DNA from: Heliopora coerulea
Taxonomy: Eukaryota; Cnidaria; Anthozoa; Scleralcyonacea; Helioporidae
Reading direction: 5' to 3'
Assembly (NCBI GenBank): GCA_030142905.1
Contig: JASJOG010000177.1
Span: 124,001-188,000, forward strand
Length of the DNA: 64,000 nucleotides
In this document: positions 60,501-64,000 of the stretch, in pieces
How positions within the stretch are numbered: position 1 is the stretch's first letter
How the letters are laid out: each line of letters starts with the position of its first letter
Program-made: the position numbers and the translations under genes
Notes under the pieces: generated by a model
What the model was told of the DNA's origin: nothing
The model's input: only the letters and a program-made list of their open reading frames with translations
Database searches by the model: none

Positions 60501-63401
60501 AGAATACTTGATAGAGCTTTTAATCAGAGCAAAAAAGACAAACCAATTTGACCCACTAAATGTCCAATCTATTTAAAACTTCCATGGATAGGACAAATTT
60601 CTGAAACTTTTTGACAATTGATCAAGTTAATTACTGAGCAAACATTTTTTGTTGATAGATTTGTTGGAATTTTTTCAACAAAAACTATCCTCCCACACAC
60701 TCACAAAGAGTCTCTACCTGCTTCTTCATCAAACTGTGTTGTTTACAAATTTAAATGCAAATGAGGATCTCATTATAAGGGTAGAAACTAATTAGAGACT
60801 GGGTGATGGGATCAAACAACATGTTCCTACCATCATTAGAAATAAAACTCAACCATCACATCAACAACCAGAACAACAATGTCATTCCAGTCAATTCATC
60901 AGTTGTGATTCAGCTGTTGGCAAACACCTTCTGTCTTACAAGTCTTGCACCGAAACCTACTCAGACAATAATTTTAGAATTCTTTACAAATGTCGTTCCA
61001 CCTTTCAATTGAAAATGATGGAAGCCATTTACATAAAACTTAATGATCTGGATCTGTTTTTGTAAAAGGAATTTGTTTTCCAGCTAGCACTATTTTGACC
61101 CTCCTGCATATTGTTGGGTTGATGTCATCAGTATTCTTGAGACTATATAAGCAGGTGACTTGTTTCTTTAGTCAGCAGACATAAGTGCTTGATAAGTGGT
61201 CTGCTGAAATACATCATGCTCTTTCTTAAGTCTTTAGGCCTACTCTTTACGTAGTATTTTACTTTTTTAATTTTCATACAGTTCTTTTAAGAACTAAATG
61301 GTCCAACAGTCTTTGGTAACTGTGTATACCTCTTTAGTGCATATATTTCATCTTCATTTTCTCTTACTTTATTGTAAATTACCAATCACCATGGTATCAA
61401 CATATTTGAAAACTGTGTTTAAATTTGTTACCATGACAAAATTGCTGTTTTATTAAATAATTTAGTTGGTAAAATCATACTACTATACATGCTGCTTATC
61501 CATAAGTGGTAAAGTCAGCACATGGTTGTTTGTAATCTAGATTAGCCAAAGTAAGCTGGGATAAAATGCACAAAGCTGGTTACCAAATTAACCATATAAA
61601 CTGTCATTAATAGAAGGTTTACATGGCTTACATGTACAGCCATTAATTCTTAGGCCACTTAAAATGGTCTTTCATTGTTTGTTAAAAGGAGGCACATTAG
61701 AAACGTTGGGTGGGTTAATAATAATAAACTCTTAACAAGTTGTTAACCCTTCAAACTGTAAGCTTGCCCAATTCTATTCTGACTAGCATTGGTTAATTTT
61801 CTTTACCAGAAGGAGATACATGTATCTAGCACTGGAAGGTTCTGTGAGGGAGTATAGTATATTACATGGTTAGTTGTATACTACATTGTGCAAAGTTTGT
61901 CATATGAGCTATGAATTCTATATACATGCCTCAGTACACACCAAAAATTGTTAATGTATATGACAATTTGCATGCAATAAACTTGAAAGTTGTTCTCAGA
62001 ATTTGTTAAGGACTGAATATTTCAGCCAAACATCTGGCAACTCTAAGTATGAAAATGCAAGTCTTAAAAGTGGGCTTGGGATGTAATAGAATCAGCAAAG
62101 ACCTAAAGGGATCTGTAATGCCATTTTTTAAAATCACATAAGTGCAGATTAACAACATATATGTGTGTACAAACCTAACAGCAAAATAAAATATAATTGG
62201 ATCTGCATATCTGGGTAGGTCATGAGCTAGAACTTTTCGATCTAAAGACAACCAATTTTTATTTCTTCTGAAAATGAAAAGCAATAAAACAAAATTAGTT
62301 TTTATCAGGCTCAAAATTTGAGAATGTTATCTGAAAATAAATATATGTTCAAATACATGACCAGAAGCAGAATGTAGACACAGTAATTATATTTAAAAAG
62401 AAATTCGTGACGGAAAACAAGCCAGACAACGTAACAATTAATATCAAATGTCATAATCGTGTTTCTTCCGTCGTTATGTGTGACTTTGGAAGGACTGCAA
62501 TCGAAATAACAAAGGCAGTTTAAAAGCACTGCCAATATCAGTTGTATTTCATACTAAATGCCTTAATAGTGTCATGTAAAAACGATTCTCCGGTATGTGC
62601 TTCTGCATCGGGCCGACATCTTTACACAGGATTCATAAGCGATTTACTGAACTATTTAACGTAACTCTGGTATTGTTCTTAATATCCTACGAATTTAGTT
62701 AAGTATCTGTTATGTATGCCAGGATGTTCCGACTTTGGTCAGCAATGTGGGCATTGTATAAGTATTTTGACTTTTAAGTCATAATATTAAAGTTCATTCT
62801 CATCTTCACTCAAGCATGGATCCAAAAATTGCGGGAACCACTGAGAATTTTAATAAAATACACAACAACGGTAACTCCAAAAATCGATAACATATTTAAT
62901 TTATCCTACGTTTCGACTAGGCTTTAGTCATCTTCAGGAATGAAGATGACTGAAGCCTAGTCGAAACGTAGAATAAATTAAACATACATGGATCCTACAT
63001 GTAGGTCTTTTACCCTGTATTTACCTATTTAATCACTAAAAAAATCACAGACAAATTTTTTTTGCACTCGCTCATCTTGACAAACAACTAGTTACGACAA
63101 AAGGCAAGAAATATAGAAAACAATTACTCACATATCATCAGTGTGATACAATCCAAAATATTCCTTCTCGTGAAGGTTAACCTGGGACGACACCATATCT
63201 AACAGCTCCGAGGAAAGAAGCCGAGGCTATAAGATCAGGAACAAACATTATAAGGAAGAATAGACTCTTTATGAAAGATTTTTGTTGACTTAAAGAAAAC
63301 ATCTTCCCAAAATAAAAACGATCTACCTGCACTAAGACATCAAGTCTTCGTTCATCAAGTAAGATAACTTGACATCTTCGTGGTATTCGACCATCGTTCA
63401 T
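29493..63401 (-). CDS. FRMD4: FRMD4-type FERM and CUPID domain protein, complete gene
   Basis: Nineteen exons: 63327-63401, 63132-63226, 62175-62267, 57308-57392, 52880-52936, 51968-51990, 45926-46009, 44004-44069, 43708-43765, 43004-43090, 41266-41342, 35760-35901, 34986-35124, 34755-34885, 34467-34592, 33959-34030, 32939-33016, 31721-31784, 29493-30523. All have GT/AG ends, all phases agree, and the total is 2583 nt (860 residues). The FERM domain fills exons 1-12, CUPID/DUF3338 exons 14-18, and a serine-rich tail exon 19. FRMD4A/B are cortical scaffolds that link cytohesin, Par3 and Arf6 in epithelial polarity (family knowledge). The start ATG at 63401 gives MNDGRIPRRCQVILLDERR, matching the family; an in-frame ATG at 63443 would add 14 residues. 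At 860 residues it is shorter than human FRMD4A, mainly in the tail. Which of FRMD4A/B it matches cannot be said; it probably predates their split. Confidence 0.95.
32296..32405. repeat. AT-rich simple repeats
   Basis: TTTATTTA units are followed by interrupted ATATAAAT units in a FRMD4 intron. It contains only A and T apart from isolated bases. Confidence 0.85.
34090..34420 (+). repeat. Polypurine-biased tract with ACGGA/GGAC words
   Basis: About 330 bp of the plus strand are mostly purine (AGAGGGAG, GGGGGAGAGACGGGAGGG), with reiterated words ACGGAAAAATGGACG and AAACGGA. It is the short intron between FRMD4 exons 15 and 16, so the transcript is pyrimidine-rich here. No ORF in it is protein-like. 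Confidence 0.7.
36941..37051 (+). repeat. Hexanucleotide microsatellite TATCTA/TATCTG
   Basis: About eighteen 6-bp units, in blocks of TATATC and TGTATC, abut the left end of a Tc1 element. They produce Tyr-Leu and Asp-Ile/Asp-Thr shadow ORFs that are not coding. Confidence 0.95.
37052..38560 (+). mobile_element. Tc1/mariner element, right end missing
   Basis: The left end is CAGGGGGAGGACAAAAAAAA from 37053, preceded by the TA of the microsatellite. A transposase ORF follows at 37458. The matching right end (reverse complement of the left) is not found; a LINE fragment begins near 38600 and probably replaced it. It lies in the FRMD4 intron between exons 11 and 12. The right boundary is approximate. 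Confidence 0.85.
37458..38444 (+). pseudogene. Tc1-family transposase with one in-frame stop
   Basis: The frame from ATG 37458 to the stop at 38442-38444 is interrupted only by TAG at 37926-37928. The N-terminal part is a paired-like DNA-binding region (GMLTAGVGARQISREYNLS, then IQRRLKEKGLAWRKKSKKPY). The catalytic region has VVWSDESPF (first Asp), FQHDNDPKHTS (second Asp) and PDLNPIENLW (Glu), the DD34E arrangement of Tc1. Length without the stop, about 327 residues, is near full for the family. The stop sits just before VWR, in the segment where Tc1 proteins read roughly RxxVWR. Confidence 0.92.
38635..38880 (-). pseudogene. Non-LTR reverse transcriptase fragment
   Basis: The minus strand reads EVTCLGLKIDENLTWKGHIE, then KKVTTSLRIMQKTKPCL and LLTNIYNSIVKPQ. 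This is the segment after the reverse transcriptase catalytic core in LINE elements. It is related to, but distinct from, the element at 13254-16135. It lies between the Tc1 element and a solitary Tc1 terminus. Confidence 0.8.
38883..38975 (+). mobile_element. Microsatellite plus solitary Tc1 terminus
   Basis: TAGATA units (38886-38927) run directly into CAGGGGGTGGACAAAAAAGT, a close relative of the left terminus at 37053 in the same orientation. No transposase follows; the next recognisable sequence is a Penelope-like element. Confidence 0.75.
39098..40042 (+). pseudogene. Penelope RT fragment and GIY-YIG endonuclease
   Basis: The first part reads NNYFIFQGQTYKQIHGCAMG, then SPVSPVVANLCMERIEE, the RT B-region. 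The frame then jumps to IAFLDTIITRQHGKLNFDVY and RKPTHKDRYLDYNS, so the segment carrying the YVDD catalytic box has been deleted. A second frame (39527-40042) has VIYKIPCADFTWSYIGETGR and FETRKKEHLRN, a GIY-YIG nuclease with its catalytic Arg region. At least two frame breaks make it non-functional. Confidence 0.9.
40123..40462. repeat. Large inverted repeat (hairpin) with a short loop
   Basis: The arms, about 150-160 bp, are 40123-40278 and 40289-40462 (edges approximate). They are almost identical, with small indels and a loop of about 15 bp. Each arm carries CTGAGGATG or a close variant, a GTTGC/GCAAC stem, and CGAAAC. The two arms create mirrored shadow ORFs on the two strands, which is why both strands appear to encode the same peptide here. 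Confidence 0.9.
40834..40952. mobile_element. Short MITE with perfect 24-bp inverted ends
   Basis: TGTTTCATCAGATATCCAAA (start of the arm at 40843-40866) is exactly inverted at 40919-40942. The interior is about 50 bp. A related fragment (GTGTTTCATCAGATACTCAA) is at about 18264, in the HAUS6 region. Confidence 0.85.
44320..44600 (+). repeat. tRNA-derived SINE
   Basis: The tRNA-like part (44470-44542) has ATAGCTCAACAGGTAGAGCG (A box) and GGTGCGAGTTCAAATCCCGC (B box), and GACTC/GAGTC ends that pair. The anticodon arm does not pair well. The flanks GCACTTAAATTGGATAAA and AGTTGAC recur at 24230-24375. It is a SINE copy in the FRMD4 intron between exons 7 and 8. Confidence 0.65.
45477..45610. mobile_element. 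Short MITE with 40-bp inverted arms
   Basis: The arms are GATCCTAGCTCAAAATTCTA (part) at 45477-45516 and its near-exact inverse at 45570-45610. A GAATTAAATCATG direct repeat occurs at 45432 and again at 45611, on either side. Confidence 0.8.
46157..48575. mobile_element. Cluster of insertions bounded by AAT trinucleotide runs
   Basis: Runs of AAT/TAA at 46157-46198, 47034-47043, 47128-47184, 47228-47303 and 48542-48574 separate GC-richer blocks. A ~100-bp block beginning TGCAATGTCTGTTGC and ending GTGTGCGAGTTG occurs at 46938-47033 and again at about 48580-48676, each time followed by TAATAATAA. One block holds an endonuclease ORF (47305-48466). R4/Dong retroelements insert specifically in TAA repeats (established for Dong), so repeated insertion into the same microsatellite explains the pattern. 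The whole cluster is in the FRMD4 intron between exons 6 and 7. Confidence 0.75.
47305..48466 (+). pseudogene. C-terminal part of an R4/Dong-like retrotransposon (restriction-like endonuclease)
   Basis: 47315-47641 has ALNTWAVPALRYGAGIVNW and MLHPRAYVDRLYLPRRCGGR, the region after the RT in elements of the R2/R4 group. 47792-48466 has the Cys/His cluster (GHLLCECSKM), RPDIVLVNRKE and CIVIDIAVPAD, which hold the restriction-like nuclease Asp residues, then ends LGSAMILRNVLEA. A frameshifted stretch (47641-47792) separates the two frames. The RT itself is absent, so this is a 5'-truncated copy. Confidence 0.82.
49355..50702. mobile_element. Possible hAT-like element with TATGTCCC subterminal repeats
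   Basis: The left end GGTGTCACAGGGAATATGTC and the right end, read inverted as CAGTGTCCCAGTAAATATGT, are imperfect inverted repeats. Words such as ATATGTCC and GACAAATTT recur near both ends. The flanks GAACACTT and GAACTACT differ at two of eight positions. No transposase is visible. Confidence 0.5.
51418..51480. mobile_element. hAT-like right terminus fragment
   Basis: The plus strand ends CCCTGGCTCCGCCACTG; inverted, this is CAGTGGCGGAGCCAGGG, like the terminus at 8138. No left end was identified. It is in the FRMD4 intron between exons 6 and 7. Confidence 0.45.
52562..52805. mobile_element. MITE with ~80-bp inverted arms
   Basis: AAGATATGAGTCAATAACAA and its flanks (left arm, about 52571-52650) are inverted at about 52716-52795 with few mismatches. 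The spacer is about 65 bp. It lies about 75 bp downstream, in the transcript sense, of the FRMD4 exon 5 donor. Confidence 0.88.
55772..55875. repeat. Inverted repeat pair TTTAACTCATTAAGGG
   Basis: A 16-bp sequence at 55772-55787 is exactly inverted at 55860-55875, with about 70 bp between. It is probably a very short MITE in a FRMD4 intron. Confidence 0.7.
57585..58342. mobile_element. Possible hAT-like element with CTGGCCAGAT repeats
   Basis: GGGGTGTACCAGATAATGAT near 57586 faces an inverted end reading TAGTGGGTGTGCACTGGATT near 58342. Copies of CTGGCC and GGCCAGAT cluster near both ends. No target duplication was confirmed and no transposase is present. Confidence 0.45.
58783..59125 (-). 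pseudogene. Inverted GIY-YIG endonuclease copy of the Penelope-like element
   Basis: The minus strand encodes SCVVYEFKCKYESRYVGRTN and ERIGDKIKQHVP, a GIY-YIG nuclease N-terminal region, then a tail matching the plus-strand copy at 60800-61065. This copy is better preserved than the plus-strand one, which has stops in the same region. The longer minus-strand frame (to 59379) continues across the junction into antisense RT sequence and is not a real gene. Confidence 0.82.
59126..60340 (+). pseudogene. Penelope reverse transcriptase, frameshifted
   Basis: Segments in order: LNFAIPPGKLKHESILSEFE, IVICKPDKGSGVVILNKADY, a stop at about 59582, CGLPKVHKEGTPLRPK, MCSFDIVSLFTNIPLDE (first catalytic Asp), DGVAMGSPLGPV, WYKWYVDDTFGLF (catalytic Asp pair) and NKLPFLDILMHKEE. 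These are the full set of Penelope RT motifs. Frame breaks at about 59582, 59665 and 60010 and the stop at 60340 make it non-functional, but the catalytic residues are intact. The N-terminus is cut at the junction with the inverted copy. Confidence 0.92.
60700..61065 (+). pseudogene. GIY-YIG endonuclease remnant of the Penelope-like element
   Basis: The frame SSSNCVVYKFKC at about 60733 corresponds to the nuclease opening and is followed by stops. The later part (60803-61012) matches the inverted copy at 58827-59048 in another frame. It is the 3' end of the element and is decayed. Confidence 0.75.
62893..62980. repeat. Near-perfect palindrome with CTGAAGATG ... CGAAACG
   Basis: The arms of about 40 bp meet at GGAATGAAG near 62940. 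Each arm contains ACGTTTCGACTAGGCTT or its inverse. It lies in the FRMD4 intron between exons 2 and 3. The arm design resembles the larger hairpin at 40123-40462. Confidence 0.85.
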
Positions 63402-64000
63402 TTTGGAAAGGATTCCGGCGCCAGAACGTCCAAGACTTATCATTCTATATTGTCTTTCTCATGTCACAGTAGGTCATCTATATCACTTTGTTTGAAATTA
63501 ACAACGCTATCGAAACTACCCCGGCGTATTCTTATTACGAATTACCTTCGGACAATCGGCTTTTTCCGTTTAACACCGAGAAATTTTTAGAGTCATTTCA
63601 GCGTTTGCATTTGGAAGGAAATTTCCTTCCAGAAGGAAATTTTAGTGTTCGGAAGGAAATTTGGAAGGAAATTTGATCTTTTGGAAGGAAATAAGGAAAT
63701 TATATTTTTCTCACAATTCCTTAAAAAAGGCACTTATATCGCCAAAAATAAATGAAAAATTTTACCGTATTTCGTACCCTAAGTACTTTTTTCCATATTC
63801 ACATGTGTCAAAGTTATGTAGGAACTCAGAAATAGTCCGATTTTGCTTACGTTGCAATGTTTTGGTATTCAGAAATTGACACATTTAGCTTATCTTGCAG
63901 CTGCATTATGTTTAGCCGTCTCGGAATGATATTTCGCGGGTAAAATGTAAATGTACAGACATTACAATATATAAAACTGAACCATATTCCGAAGAATAAT
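63402..64000. promoter_or_regulatory. Upstream region of FRMD4 with GGAAGGAAATTT repeats
   Basis: This is the sequence before the FRMD4 start codon up to the window edge. At 63611-63705 the word GGAAGGAAATTT and variants recur about six times, with a palindromic AAGGAAATTTCCTT at the start. GGAA is the ETS core, and GGAAATTTCC fits a loose kappa-B consensus. No TATA box is clear, and the transcription start and any 5' non-coding exon are unknown. The remainder shows nothing else I can name. Confidence 0.4.

Larger units (their letters stand above)
58440..61440 (+). mobile_element. Penelope-like element with an inverted copy of its 3' end upstream
   Basis: A plus-strand RT (59126-60340) is followed by a GIY-YIG endonuclease remnant and a 3' region (60700-61420). 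About 660 bp of that 3' region also occurs upstream (about 58465-59125) in the opposite orientation, ending exactly where the RT frame starts. Inverted or tandem terminal copies are a known trait of Penelope elements. It lies in the FRMD4 intron between exons 3 and 4. Confidence 0.88.
35760..63401 (-). other. FERM domain exons of the FRMD4 gene
   Basis: The ubiquitin-like lobe is in exons 1-4: CQVILLDERR, LLDMVSSQVNLHEKEYFG, NWLSLDRKVLAHDLPR, RFYVPSITYF. The helical lobe is in exons 4-9: KVTVELFYLQAKS, VFQLGAYVLQ, FGDFSSENDARND, VPILPTRTLKEHPS, EDMVIGHYRGL, TYGVHYYEVK. The PTB-like lobe is in exons 10-12: PWWLGVSLKGVGLYD, FKERKFSIEIKDLR, and MWTMAVSQHQFYLDKK at its final helix. No stop or frame break occurs. 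Exon 6 is only 23 nt. Introns here reach several kilobases because of inserted mobile DNA. Confidence 0.93.

Noticed and set aside
1..64000. CRISPR arrays, operons or bacterial-type genes
   Set aside because: The window is eukaryotic: split genes, spliceosomal introns and retroelements; no array of spaced identical repeats was seen.

Overview
This is a window of animal nuclear DNA. Genes are split by many introns, the sequence is AT-rich, and it carries non-LTR, Penelope-like, Tc1 and hAT elements plus MITEs. Every host gene seen (Pellino, an augmin subunit, a FERM protein, a nuclear receptor) is metazoan. The repeat content (GIY-YIG Penelope elements, endonuclease retroelements inserted in AAT runs) fits an invertebrate, most likely an anthozoan cnidarian. 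That assignment is inference.

Layout, left to right. 48-551 is a short hAT-type element. 746-7256 holds remnants of a nuclear receptor gene: three ligand-binding/hinge exons on the minus strand that join in phase, and a DNA-binding exon at 7130-7256 that lies inverted on the plus strand. Both parts carry stop codons, so I call it a pseudogene. A 1.6 kb DNA transposon (1312-2939) sits in one of its introns. 7933-11650 (+) holds six exons of a Pellino E3 ubiquitin ligase; its N-terminal exons are not found in the window. A minisatellite and a LINE scrap lie in its fourth intron. 13254-16135 is a decayed non-LTR retrotransposon on the minus strand.

16392-28326 (-) is a HAUS6-like augmin gene with most exons placed. 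29493-63401 (-) is a complete FRMD4-type gene. Its 19 exons join in phase to give about 860 residues: an N-terminal FERM domain, a CUPID/DUF3338 coiled-coil domain, and a serine-rich tail ending in a PDZ-ligand-like sequence. HAUS6 follows FRMD4 on the same strand after about 1.2 kb.

The FRMD4 introns hold most of the mobile DNA: a nearly full-length Tc1 transposase with one stop, a deleted Penelope-like element followed by a large hairpin, a cluster of insertions inside AAT runs that includes an R4/Dong-like endonuclease ORF, several MITEs, and a second Penelope-like element whose 3' end is also present upstream in inverted orientation.

Exons were found by reading for family motifs and then checking splice dinucleotides and intron phase. 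No alignment or RNA data were available. I saw no CRISPR array, rRNA or convincing functional tRNA.
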